Source of the DNA: Mucor racemosus
Lineage: Eukaryota > Mucoromycota > Mucoromycetes > Mucorales > Mucoraceae
Direction of reading: 5' to 3'
Length of the DNA stretch: 64,000 nucleotides
Assembly: GCA_027405735.1 (NCBI GenBank)
Contig: JAPEHQ010000005.1
Coordinates: forward strand, 1,798,001 to 1,862,000
In this document: in pieces, positions 1-10,854 of the stretch
How the letters are laid out: every line of letters begins with the position of its first letter
Numbering within the stretch: position 1 is the stretch's first letter
Translations under genes and position numbers: made by a program
Notes under the pieces: generated by a model
The model's input: the letters and a program-made list of their open reading frames with translations, nothing else
Databases searched by the model: none
What the model was told of the DNA's origin: nothing

Positions 1-250
1 ACCAAAATAAAGCTATTATTATCATCTGGTGGTGCAAGTATAACATACTACATCAAGTATGAATCGAATACGACACATGCAACTAAAAATATTATGATGG
101 TCTTTCTTGTGGCTGACTCTTCAAACCAAATCAGAACTATTATTATCATCTGGTGGTGCAAGTATACAGTATTAGATTAAGTTTGAATCAAATACGGCAC
201 AAGAAACTTACAATACTATGATGGTATTTATAATGAGTGGGTTTTTTAAT
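1..250. repeat. 125-bp direct repeat, two diverged units
   Basis: Two head-to-tail units share the block CTATTATTATCATCTGGTGG, starting at 13 and again at 138 (period 125). They also share further matches (a GAATCNAATACG-like stretch and an ATGATGGT block near each unit's end). The first unit may begin outside the window. No coding frame. The origin is unknown. Confidence 0.75.
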
Positions 251-2619
251 GAAAACAAAATACATCTCCTATTGTTTGAATAAACAGCCCTTTTTGTTTT
301 GCCAATTACTAAATTTTATCTTAATCTGTCTAAAATTATTTGAGCATTGCCATACTCTAAAGAGAACCAAATGCATGCTATATAAATAATTTTGAATGCA
401 AATTATTAATTTAATTGTATATTACATATTCGTGCCTCATTTTTATGCAAGTTAATAAAATATTATCCCCTCTTTTGTTTCTAATGTATTATTTTTGTTA
501 GTATATACATTCAGCAATGATTTCTTGACGTCTTTTATATGTAAGGATATTGAAAGCAAACAAAAAATTACGATTATCACCGTACTACTCAAATATGTTA
601 GAGAGCACCTTAAACAAGCGGATGTTAGTTCAAAATTATCAGGATCATGCCTTGAATTATTGCTGAGATATATTGCTGGGAAGATTCGGTTTCAAGCGCT
701 TAAAAGACAAAATCAAACAACCTTTAAATAATTTTTATACATCATGATGGGTGCTAAATTTAAAGATGCCTACAACAGAATCCAAGTTGGGCATCATGTC
801 AGGTACACAGTGGCAATTTTATTTTCGACATTATAAATATAAAAATAGAAAAGAATCCTTATTTCATACAAATCAACCCCATTATTATATTATACAAGTG
901 TGAATTAATCTCCTTTTATTTCACTATGAAATGAATCTCGTTATATGTATCTGTTTAATAAGTGGCAACTTTTTGGACGATGCCTCCTGCATTCTTCTTT
1001 TGTTGAGATCTCATAAAAAACAAACTGTTTTGTATTTCACAGAATACATTTATGTAATTAATTTTGAAATTCCATTTTTATATCTGCAGCTAAATTTAAA
1101 TCAGAAAGCATCTGGTATCTCATTGTAGTCTACTGGCATCCCTTATGAAGCAAATCATCAATAAAAGTTACAGGGTTGAATTATGAAATAGTAATTTAAT
1201 ATGCTTATTCCCACCAAAATAAGCAATTTCTTAATCGTAATTGATGATTTTCAAAGCTCAAGTAAACAGTATTCTGTCTTTATTTTAAGCTTTATTTTGT
1301 ACTACCTCAACTTTATTCAAATTTACAGCTTTATTTGTGCTATTTTTCTTGATCGTAAGAGTATTTTTGATGGAGTAACAATACATTATACCGAAATTTT
1401 TAAAAATCGGCTAGATGACGCATCATTTTTATTAATTAGAAATTGAAACATAAACACTATTGTAGGTCTTCATTTTTGAGAATACAGAATGTGAAACGTT
1501 TTTTTGTTTATATGCATTATTTTGCTGGATTCTAGCTACAATTTTGATCAAGTAATGATACATTATCTCCAAATCCATAAGAATTGACTAAATGACTGAT
1601 AATTTTCAACAATGCAAAACGAAATATTAAAGCATTTGCATCTCTGTGTTTTTGGTATTGCAACGTGCACCAAATGTGCCGCTTTTATTTCCATTTTTTC
1701 CTTTGATTGTAGCTGCATTTTTCATGGAGTAATGACAGATTATATCCTCAAAAACATCTTCAAAAAATGGTTCAAATGGTGGGAGCCAGTAATATCGCTT
1801 GAAATTTGAAAGAGCGTCAAAATTTCTGGGTTATAAATCGGCCAATTATATCGTTTTATCAAAATCTCGAAAAAAAAATTTAATGCCTTGTTTCAAAATC
1901 GACTCTCTCGGACCTTCAATGAAATCGCGCGCTTTAAGCTGTAGTCTATTTTTAAGCTGTAAATGTGCAAAATACTGGAAATTAAGAAATGTTTCCAATA
2001 TTTGACAAAAAACTGTATATTTATCGTCACCTGATCATTAAATGGTTTTTGTAGCTCATCCAATTCTGCATTAATTTACAATTTTAAATAAAACATTTTG
2101 CTCTCAAACTGTTTTATAAATAGAGATTTTTTGTGCACCACAGCTTTACATTTAAACCAACTATCTTTCATCAAATCTTAATTTGCCTATAACCCGATGA
2201 AAAATTTATATTTTTTGAAGATCTAAAAATCATCTAGTAGATAATGTTGCATCAAATGCGTTTAACTATATACTGCGGACTGTTAGTTAAACAATTTATT
2301 TAAGGAAAAAGGTTTTCTAACTTCTGGTATTTTCTTTAGTACTTACTTGCTTACAATTACTGAAGTCAATATTTGAAGCCTAAATTTCTTTAAAAATATA
2401 TGTATCACTAATGTAATAATTTTATCTTCTTGGTTTTAAAGCTGATGGAAAAAGGGATCAGCAATTAGTAATTCAGGTTATACAATTATCTATAATTGTT
2501 TGTAATTTTTAAGTTATAGTTAGGTTTCTCTATTTCATGATCTTGGTTCTCGCACCAAATTCATGTTATTAATTACTAATTCAATTTAATGTGTGAAAGA
2601 CTGTCAGTAGTTTACATCA
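251..2619. other. Gene-free AT-rich stretch
   Basis: Apart from the 177-bp tandem repeat inside it, I see no gene, tRNA or recognisable element here. Short open frames (for example 495-731) show no domain, no flanking splice signals and no similarity I recognise. Confidence 0.5.
950..1850. repeat. Degenerate tandem repeat with 177-bp period
   Basis: The motif TTGATGGAGTAACAATACAT at about 1367 recurs as TTGATCAAGTAATGATACAT at 1544 and TTCATGGAGTAATGACAGAT at 1721, both steps exactly 177 bp. Weaker matches suggest older units to the left (around 1190 and perhaps 970). Units are strongly diverged and carry no shared open frame, so this looks like an old satellite or minisatellite remnant rather than a gene. 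Confidence 0.55.
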
Positions 2620-2757
2620 ACATTGATCAGGTTTGATAAATAATAATTAATAAAAAAGATTGCAATTAAAAGAGAATGAGCAATGAATCAGTTCTTCAAC
2701 TGTATAATAAAAACAAGGTACCGTATATTTAGGTATAAACGTAAGGCCTTTTATATT
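2620..2757 (-). repeat. Truncated copy of LTR family 1
   Basis: This is a diverged 3' part of the 532-bp LTR described at 9418-9949, in reverse orientation. Matching blocks include GGCCTTTTATATTG (the LTR's TATA-containing segment read backwards) and TCAGTTCTTCAACTGTATAA. It is cut at about 2757, where a different repeat segment starts (CATTACGGCCCAACTATGCC). Confidence 0.7.
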
Positions 2758-3051
2758 GCATTACGGCCCAACTATGCCTTCAATGGGCATAATAAACTGC
2801 AATGAACAGAATAAAACATTTTGTGCAGATAAAACAGCCCAAATGAGCAGATCAATCAGATCAAGGTTTTTTACCCAATTTACTAAAGTATATCAATCAT
2901 AATATAATTAATAACGAAGATAATTTGAATGATTGAAAACAGATTTGAGTTACTCTGGTTCAACAAAATCGCCTTATTGACGAGATATATCAATTTGAAA
3001 TTTGGGGTTTGAAAGAGTTCAGCCCATGTTCTTCTTTGGGAGGAGACCAAA
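2757..3051 (+). repeat. Repeat segment X, copy 1
   Basis: About 290 bp aligning with 48755-49039 (shared blocks ATGGGCATAAT, TTTTGTGCAGAT, AGATCAAGGTTTTTTA, GACGAGATATATCAATTTGA, TTGAAAGAGTTC). It carries short 'cataat...gtgcag' words that also occur, rearranged, in the spacer around 7850-8110. It ends at GAGACCAAAT, where LTR family 2 is inserted in this copy but not in the copy at 49039. Confidence 0.7.
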
Positions 3052-3052
3052 T

Positions 3053-3462
3053 GTCGTGAACCTGTCAAGCTTAATTTATTATCATACTACTATCCTAAAC
3101 ATATCACACATTATTACCTTATTCGAATTGGATATCAATCTCCAGCTTATGCAAGACATTCTATTACTACCCGCACTGCGGTACAACCAATGACCACCAC
3201 ATTACAATATCAACTTGCTCGCATTCAAGTTATAGAGTAATTCATCAGTAACACTGTGTCCCTGAAGTCTAGTTCATGAAGGGAACTAGGCTCTTGAATA
3301 ATTTAGTATAAATAACCATCTTCTTTTCATAATTCCTTTTATTTCTTCGTCAGTTCTCCTCATCATTTCCCTTATTATATATTCTGAAATAAACCTTAAC
3401 ATAACAAATAAGTCTTTGTCTGTGTCTCTTGCCCCTTATATAATATAACCCTGATACCAAAT
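3053..3462 (+). mobile_element. Solo LTR-like insertion, family 2 (left copy)
   Basis: Comparison with the older copy at 49030-49045, which reads GAGACCAAATAGGAACAAC uninterrupted, shows a 410-bp insertion here. The heptamer ACCAAAT lies at both edges (3046-3052 and 3456-3462), as expected for a target-site duplication. The insert starts TGTCGTGAAC, has a TATAAATA box at about 3308 and an AATAAA-type signal (GAAATAAACC) at about 3387, as in U3-R of an LTR. The exact ends are ambiguous. No internal retrotransposon genes are present. Confidence 0.65.
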
Positions 3463-5221
3463 GTGAACAACGATAACAACCAGTTTGGCAACACTAAAAG
3501 TACTTATGCCTTTGTAAAATTCTGTTTGTAACACACAAAATCTTTTTTCTTCCCGTACTCCTCTTTCCTCAGCTCTTTTTTTATTTGTGTTTAAAACTAC
3601 AACAAAAAGACCAATATTTTTAATAAACTGAAATCAAGTAGCAGGTATAAGTACATGTGTTTCCTATTGTTTATTTGGTAATAAATTATTAACTGTTAAT
3701 GTTAGGGTGCGTTATAGTATCTTTTTCAAACAAAAAAAGCATCCAGGACTAAATAATTTTGTTCCATTATCTACGTTATAATCAATGTTTTTCTGGTATA
3801 AAGTCGATATCTACCTGGAGAAAAACTGGCAATTATAAAAGTATGTATAATATTGACTTGATTTGAAAGAATAAATAAACTCATGTTAGTTTATTTAGTT
3901 TCTAAAAAGTATTTGTTTCTATTTAGTGGCCAACAGCAGCTACTAAGAAGAGGAAAATAAGATGTTGTCTTGTACGCCACTACCAACTATCAAAGGTACA
4001 CCATAATTATTATTTATTAGCTTGCTTGTTAATTGATTTTACTAATAAATCAATTTTTATAGGTCAAAATTAAAGGCGTATTCAGTTCATAACGCTTGAA
4101 ACAATTTAATTATATTAATTTACATGGTTTATCATCACTTGCTCATTCAATTGCTATATTTGAATTTAATATTTTATTTAAGCTGCTAATCGAGTCGTTC
4201 GTCGTCCATTAGAGTTAATTCACCATCTTTGATTAGCGTATCTATAATAACGGTCCACTATTAGCTCATGGTATGCAAAATTATTAAAAAGGGTTGTCTA
4301 ATCTGAAATTTATCTTATTCAGCTGCTGATGCTAAATTAGCATCAAATTAGTTGTCTTGGCTCGCTATAAAGTAAGACGTTTTATCAAGTACGATTTTGG
4401 TGTTCAATGTATTTCAGTTAAATTGAATAGATAGAGATATAGTTTATGCAGAAATCTATAAATGTATGAGAGAGCTCAGATCTATGAACACAAAAAAATG
4501 ATCCAAATTGTGATGCTTCGTCAACCTGTACGAGATTTTTTTGTGGTGATACCTGGCGGCACAAGTGTAATTTAGGCATTTAATTATCAGATGTATCGAA
4601 TCAAGATGAAGTTGATTGATTGATATAATGGGTAATAAATGCAATATCTTTTATCGAGTGGGTGAATGTAAATGTATAAAGCAAAGCTTACTTTTGAATG
4701 AAAGTACTAATTATTCTAACTAACATCAATAGGTTCAAAGAGCATAGTTAAGTGTAATTATCGCTACTAAATTGCATTATTTGATATGCAGAGAACTCTT
4801 GAAGCATTTAAATCTTTTTGGCAGTGCTACAAATCATCGTTCAATATGACAATATGACTAAATACTAATAAATCAGAGAAAATACAACTGGTAAAAAAAA
4901 CTAATAATACCCAATGTACATCGAGGTCAAGATTGATAAAAGATGCATTCATTGTGTAGTGGAAATCGCAATACTTTGATGGATAGAGATTACAGGATCA
5001 AAATGTTGTGTTTGCCTCAGGATTTTTAAAAGGGTTTAAAAGCATAATTCATCAAACTTACTTATTACAGCTTACCGTAGATGTTAAATACTCCCCATAT
5101 GCTGTTAGCACCATCTTGTTTTTTATTTAATTGCTGTATTATTAAAAATCAAGCTTTTCTTAGCTTATAACAATGATAATAGGATGTTTCTGATTTTAGA
5201 TTAATATTTAGGATAAGGCGG

Positions 5222-5431
5222 GCTAATGATACGTTTTTTGGTACTACTGTAGATGGAACCAGTCAAATTAATTTATAGAATTTGAATGCAAATGCCGAGG
5301 AACCATTTGTAGGTAGTACTTAAGTTGGTTCTGGTAAAGCATTGAATAAATTGGCTTGGGACAAAGAGGATAAAAAAGCGGCAATAATAGGTTCCAGTGA
5401 TGGCCATGTTTATATTTATGATATTGAAGAG
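5222..5431 (+). pseudogene. Dynein intermediate chain-like WD40 fragment, broken
   Basis: Read on the plus strand, the frame gives VDGTSQINL-stop-NLNANAEEPF and then VGSGKALNKLAWDKE and GSSDGHVYIYDI. This is the pattern of the last WD40 blades of cytoplasmic dynein intermediate chains (family pattern: ALN-x-(3)-W then GDSEGQ/SSDGH then YD(V/I)GE). Two in-frame stops interrupt it: TAG where a WD-repeat Trp is expected, and TAA after GST. It ends at GAG followed by GTAAGA, a canonical splice donor, so an exon plus intron start was probably copied from DNA rather than from mRNA. No promoter or start codon fits. A second copy lies mirrored at 10645-10854. Confidence 0.7.
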
Positions 5432-6126
5432 GTAAGACTGAAACTCAATGTAAATCACCTTTAACGCAGTAATTATAAAATAGGACTGTATCATCACTAA
5501 ATAAACTACCACACAATATTAACATGTATAAAGGTTTACAGTAATAAGCTTGAGTCAAGTGGGTACAGCATCGTAAATTCTTGAAAATGTTCTCAAGTAT
5601 TATGAAATCTCTTATTTTTAAGACTAACAAGGCTTATAAGCGGAATATTAATTTCGAAAATTATTCTTGTTCAGATCATCAATTTTGACATTTTTTAATT
5701 TTTTTTTCTGATTTTGCAAATCTAGAGTTAGTTATACTACCAATTATAAAAACAAAAAATACACACATATACAGAACTTTGCGCTCTATTTGCTCAATAA
5801 AAAATAACAAACATTTTTATTGCAAAATATCACATGAAAATCCTTTAATCAAAAATCCGTTTTTGGGGCAAAAGTACAAAGTTTCATTATTTAACATTTA
5901 ATATTAAGCTTTTATAAAATGTGTATTAGTTATGGCTACAATTTTCTCTCACATTGTAGTATATTTAAACGTTTATTTTGGTATCAAAATTTGATTTTTC
6001 TGTTTTTTGATAAAAATCATGAGTGTTGGTAAGGGTAAAATGAGTCCCAAAAATGTCCGCTACAAAATCTGAATTTTCAGATTGTGTATAGTTAAGTATA
6101 AGAAAAGTTGAAAAAACTCCTTTTTT

Positions 6127-6658
6127 GTCGTATATTTTCAGGATTGATAAATAGTACTTAAAAAAGAATACAATTATAAAAGAATGAGTAACTAATCAGT
6201 TCTTCAACTGTATAATAAAAACAAGATATCGTTTATTTAGATGTAAAAGTATGGCCTTTTATATTGATTTGACATTGAAATCCTGAGATGTAATTTAAGG
6301 CACTATTGAACCATTGGATCTGTTTAATAGTAATATGTGGATTGAAATGGATCAATCATAATTTAACCGTTCTTGCAGAGCTTGTGAGTTGTGTTGTTTC
6401 AATGCTGCGCTAAATATGCTTGGATGTTGATTTGATAACTACTTGATTGGTTAACTGCTGGGATGAAATAATGTGGTGTCATAATTGAGGTCCAAGCGTT
6501 CTTGGTAATTACTGGATTAAACTTGGTACGCTAGGAGTTTCTTATATCCGATATCAAGACTTGCACTTCAATACATGTCGTAGTCAACAATAGATTGTAA
6601 GATGTATTGATACTGTAGAAGGTGATAATGTATGATACTAGTAGGTGGAATACAACAT
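6127..6658 (-). mobile_element. Solo LTR, family 1 (left arm)
   Basis: Mirror of 9418-9949. Relative to the older copy near 51690, which lacks it, this 532-bp block is an insertion within a T-rich site. On its own sense strand it starts TGTTGTATTCC and ends TATACGACA (TG...CA), flanked by five A on each side. It has a TATAAAA box and AATAAA signal near its 3' part. No coding capacity. Confidence 0.8.
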
Positions 6659-6881
6659 TTTTATTCAAAACTTATACATACCATAAGAGACTTAGCCGTT
6701 CAATCTTGCTATGCTTAATTACAGCGTCGCTCTACGGGCACGCGTTTGCAATGTTTTAATGAATGTATGATATGATAGACGGTTTTTCTAGTAGAAAATT
6801 TTATGTTTCTATTATAGTAACAGATATTGTTTATTTTGCTTAGTTTATAGTTCAGGCGCTGTAATGCTGCTTTTACATTGG

Positions 6882-8476
6882 TTGAAATGTACAATTTAGC
6901 AGGGGTTTAATTGTGCTAAATAATGTAAAGCCTTGAAAATCCTTTTCTAAGTGCATTGTTTCTTTTTGTTTTCATATTCCCAGGATATATTCACCGTTTG
7001 ATAAGGCATATCAGACTATTATCATCAAGCTGGCATTCTTTTCTTTTATCTGCATACGGATGCTAATATAAGGAACTAATATTTTTAATATAGGTAGCAG
7101 TCGTTATATTAGAGACTGATAATTTTATTTAACCGAATTCTAAGATCAAATATCATTATTTACTACTGTATTGTTGGACGTATTTCTTGATTACCAGATC
7201 AAACTGAAGGAAATGATATTTATATCTACTCAATGAGAAGCTAGAACTGGCTACACACCCACAAAATGTTCCAGAAAAGTGATAAAATTTCAAATGATAT
7301 AGAAACAAAAAAAAGAATAATCTAATATCTTCTTGTATAATAATCATAGTTTTGATCGTAGCTATACTTGAAAACAAATCTTTTTGCAGCAGACAATCGT
7401 AAACTAAAATAGTAAGTTTAAAGAAGGTTAATTTGTTTAAACTTTATGTATGATAAAGTAACTTCCACAACATTAGATTTGTCTAGCATATAAATTTAAG
7501 CAGCAAGCGCTATTTAGGGTTATGCTCGAGCAAAAACCATCGTTGTTGCTGTAAACATTATAGCTATAAACATATTTACAGATAGTATTGGTGTCGAGCT
7601 GAGTTTTGCCAGCCAAATTTAATAGAATAAGCTCGGCTCAATAGCAATCTTTTTTACAAATGATAATAATCGTAAATATATTGGCAGTTGTATGATGTAT
7701 TGCTCTACGCCAACAACGTATTGAATTGTATTGTCTATAACTATAATGTATATTAATAAAAGCAAATGTAATTTAAAACCCCATTATTCCAGTAAAAAAC
7801 GCAATGGAATTTTGAGAACGGCATGATGCTCATGTACAAACCAATTTGTGCCCATACAATCAGCTCATTATGCACAAATAGGGATAATGATATGCTTATG
7901 GGGGGCAATTCTACTATTATGCACACATGGGATTAATGTCATGCATACGGACAGAAGCTATAATTCTGCACATACAGGTTTAGCGTTGTGCTCCTGTGCA
8001 GTTTCTTTTGTTGTACCCATGTGCATCGTGTTTTCCTTTGAGCCATTATTCAGTGTGCGCAACAACTAATCAGGCCATAATGTGCAGCATAGGTCGGCCG
8101 TAGTGTGTTTATATATAAATCCTTTAAATTTCTGATTTTATAAACTTTTTTGAATCCGGTTGTATCACCTTATACTTTTCAAGTTAAATCCGTTATTAGA
8201 CTAATAATGTTGTAGGTTGTATTTATACTTTACTTAAAATAAGTCTTTGAATAATAATTAATAGCAATACAGTCGAATCTTAATTTTTGTATGAAATTTT
8301 GTTACCTGCATCTTATAGCTGCTTGGAATATTTAAGCAACCACATCCGGGCTGTCCGGTAATTTTTCTAGAGATTTAAAGCTTGGAAATATCATTAGATG
8401 GCCGCTTCCGGAGATTGTTCGGCTTTTTTTTGAAGAGTGACCATTGGCAAAAATATGAATCATATATATACTATAT
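6882..8476. other. Unique spacer of the inverted duplication, left part
   Basis: No gene recognised. Around 7850-8110 it contains repeated words of the form ATGCACAxATGGGATTAATG, and its reverse complement (CACTACGGCCGACCTATGC) resembles the start of segment X at 2757 and 48755. It may therefore be a rearranged relative of that segment. The open frame 7848-8069 lies in this repetitive stretch and has no support as a gene. Confidence 0.45.
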
Positions 8477-9194
8477 TGTGTGATGCCATCAAGTACCATA
8501 TGTTATCATCTTCTAGAGTATCAATATATCTTATTACAATCTATTAACTACGGTATGTATTATTGAAGTTGAAAGTCTTGGTATCGGATATAAGAAACTC
8601 CTAGCGTAATAAGTTTAATCTAGTAATTACCAAGGACGCTTGGGCCTGAATTATGACACCATATTATTTCATCCCAGCGGTTAATCAATGAAGTAGCTAT
8701 CAACAAATAAATATCCAACAAGCACATTTAGCGCAGCATTGAAACAAGACAACTCACAAGCTCTGCAAGAACGGTTAAATTATGATTGATGATCCATTTC
8801 CATATTTCCATCCAGCATCCATAGATTACTATCAAACATACCTAATAATTTAATAGTACCTTAAATCACATCTCGGAATCTCAATATCAAATCAATAAAA
8901 AAGGCCATACTTTTATATATAAATAAACGATATCATGTTTTTATTATACCATCGTTGAAGAACTGATTCATTACTCATTCTCTTTTAATTGTATTATTCT
9001 TTTTTTGACTATTACACTATGAAGAAAAACTCCCTTAATTCTCTTAATTGTGCCACATTAAGAAAAATAAGACAAAATTTAAAAAAGTAAGCAGTGAAAA
9101 TTTTCTTATTTTCCTTAATGTGGCACAATTAAGAGAATTAAGAGATTTTTTCTTCATACAGTAGTGTTATTATCAAACTTAAAAATATACGACA
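8477..9194 (+). mobile_element. LTR family 1, diverged copy with nested MITE
   Basis: Aligns along its length with 9418-9949 (blocks CCTAGCGTA, GACACCA-ATTATTTCATCCCAGC, AAGCTCTGCAAGAACGGTTA, AAGAACTGATT, AATATACGACA). It starts TGTGTGATGCC and ends ACGACA, so TG...CA ends are kept, but no target duplication is visible (TATAT before, CAATG after). It is longer than 532 bp mainly because a 152-bp palindromic element sits at 9015-9166. Its 3' end abuts exactly the inner end of the right arm at 9195. Confidence 0.75.
9015..9166. mobile_element. MITE-like palindromic element
   Basis: Two long terminal inverted repeats of about 57 bp (left: CACTATGAAGAAAAA...GTGCCACATTAAG; right is its reverse complement with a 3-nt difference near the tip) surround a short A/T-rich loop of about 35 bp. 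The trinucleotide TTA lies directly outside both ends (9012-9014 and 9167-9169). A 3-bp TTA/TAA duplication with long inverted repeats and no gene is typical of PIF/Harbinger (Tourist-like) MITEs. That family assignment is inference from size and target duplication only. Confidence 0.7.
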
Positions 9195-9417
9195 CAATGT
9201 AAAAGCAGCATTACAGCGCCTGAACTATAAACTAAGCAAAATAAACAATATCTGTTACTATAATAGAAACATAAAATTTTCTACTAGAAAAACCGTCTAT
9301 CATATCATACATTCATTAAAACATTGCAAACGCGTGCCCGTAGAGCGACGCTGTAATTAAGCATAGCAAGATTGAACGGCTAAGTCTCTTATGGTATGTA
9401 TAAGTTTTGAATAAAAA

Positions 9418-9949
9418 TGTTGTATTCCACCTACTAGTATCATACATTATCACCTTCTACAGTATCAATACATCTTACAATCTATTGTTGACTACGACAT
9501 GTATTGAAGTGCAAGTCTTGATATCGGATATAAGAAACTCCTAGCGTACCAAGTTTAATCCAGTAATTACCAAGAACGCTTGGACCTCAATTATGACACC
9601 ACATTATTTCATCCCAGCAGTTAACCAATCAAGTAGTTATCAAATCAACATCCAAGCATATTTAGCGCAGCATTGAAACAACACAACTCACAAGCTCTGC
9701 AAGAACGGTTAAATTATGATTGATCCATTTCAATCCACATATTACTATTAAACAGATCCAATGGTTCAATAGTGCCTTAAATTACATCTCAGGATTTCAA
9801 TGTCAAATCAATATAAAAGGCCATACTTTTACATCTAAATAAACGATATCTTGTTTTTATTATACAGTTGAAGAACTGATTAGTTACTCATTCTTTTATA
9901 ATTGTATTCTTTTTTAAGTACTATTTATCAATCCTGAAAATATACGACA
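9418..9949 (+). mobile_element. Solo LTR, family 1 (right arm; reference copy)
   Basis: 532 bp, starting TGTTGTATTCC and ending ATACGACA, with direct repeats AAAAA at 9413-9417 and 9950-9954 (5-bp target duplication). The promoter-like TATAAAA at about 9811 and polyadenylation-like AATAAA at about 9837 fit U3-R organisation. The related sequence at 51690 lacks it, giving an empty site. No internal domain or second LTR is present, so it is a solo LTR. Confidence 0.82.
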
Positions 9950-10644
9950 AAAAAGGAGTTTTTTCAACTTTTCTTATACTTAACTATACACAATCTGAAA
10001 ATTCAGATTTTGTAGCGGACATTTTTGGGACTCATTTTACCCTTACCAACACTCATGATTTTTATCAAAAAACAGAAAAATCAAATTTTGATACCAAAAT
10101 AAACGTTTAAATATACTACAATGTGAGAGAAAATTGTAGCCATAACTAATACACATTTTATAAAAGCTTAATATTAAATGTTAAATAATGAAACTTTGTA
10201 CTTTTGCCCCAAAAACGGATTTTTGATTAAAGGATTTTCATGTGATATTTTGCAATAAAAATGTTTGTTATTTTTTATTGAGCAAATAGAGCGCAAAGTT
10301 CTGTATATGTGTGTATTTTTTGTTTTTATAATTGGTAGTATAACTAACTCTAGATTTGCAAAATCAGAAAAAAAAAATTAAAAAATGTCAAAATTGATGA
10401 TCTGAACAAGAATAATTTTCGAAATTAATATTCCGCTTATAAGCCTTGTTAGTCTTAAAAATAAGAGATTTCATAATACTTGAGAACATTTTCAAGAATT
10501 TACGATGCTGTACCCACTTGACTCAAGCTTATTACTGTAAACCTTTATACATGTTAATATTGTGTGGTAGTTTATTTAGTGATGATACAGTCCTATTTTA
10601 TAATTACTGCGTTAAAGGTGATTTACATTGAGTTTCAGTCTTAC

Positions 10645-10854
10645 CTCTTCAATATCATAAATATAAACATGGCCATCACTGGAACCTATTATTGCCGCTT
10701 TTTTATCCTCTTTGTCCCAAGCCAATTTATTCAATGCTTTACCAGAACCAACTTAAGTACTACCTACAAATGGTTCCTCGGCATTTGCATTCAAATTCTA
10801 TAAATTAATTTGACTGGTTCCATCTACAGTAGTACCAAAAAACGTATCATTAGC
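10645..10854 (-). pseudogene. Dynein intermediate chain-like fragment, mirrored copy
   Basis: Mirror image of 5222-5431, with the same frame and the same two stop codons, so the gene fragment was already broken before the inverted duplication. The open frames at 10446-10803 on the plus strand are antisense to it and are not genes. Confidence 0.7.

Larger units (their letters stand above)
3053..6881 (+). repeat. Left arm of a 10-kb inverted duplication
   Basis: Base n here pairs with base 16076-n of the arm at 9195-13023. I checked the relation at 3241, 4456-4644, 5273-5630, about 6127-6658 and 6881; it holds with no net indel, and I noticed only one substitution (at about 4464). The outer 170 bp differ more. 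In order inward the arm holds LTR family 2, a 2.65-kb unit with a dynein-like pseudo-exon (5222-5431), a solo LTR of family 1 (6127-6658) and a 220-bp tail. The near identity implies a recent duplication, or an assembly artefact. Confidence 0.93.

Noticed and set aside
7848..8069. 73-codon frame in the spacer
   Set aside because: It is built of repeated ATGCACA/GGATTAATG words of segment X type; Cys-rich by chance, with no splice or promoter support.
10446..10803. Two open frames identical to minus-strand frames at 5273-5630
   Set aside because: The identity comes from the inverted duplication. The frames are antisense to the dynein-like fragment and its surroundings and show no protein features.
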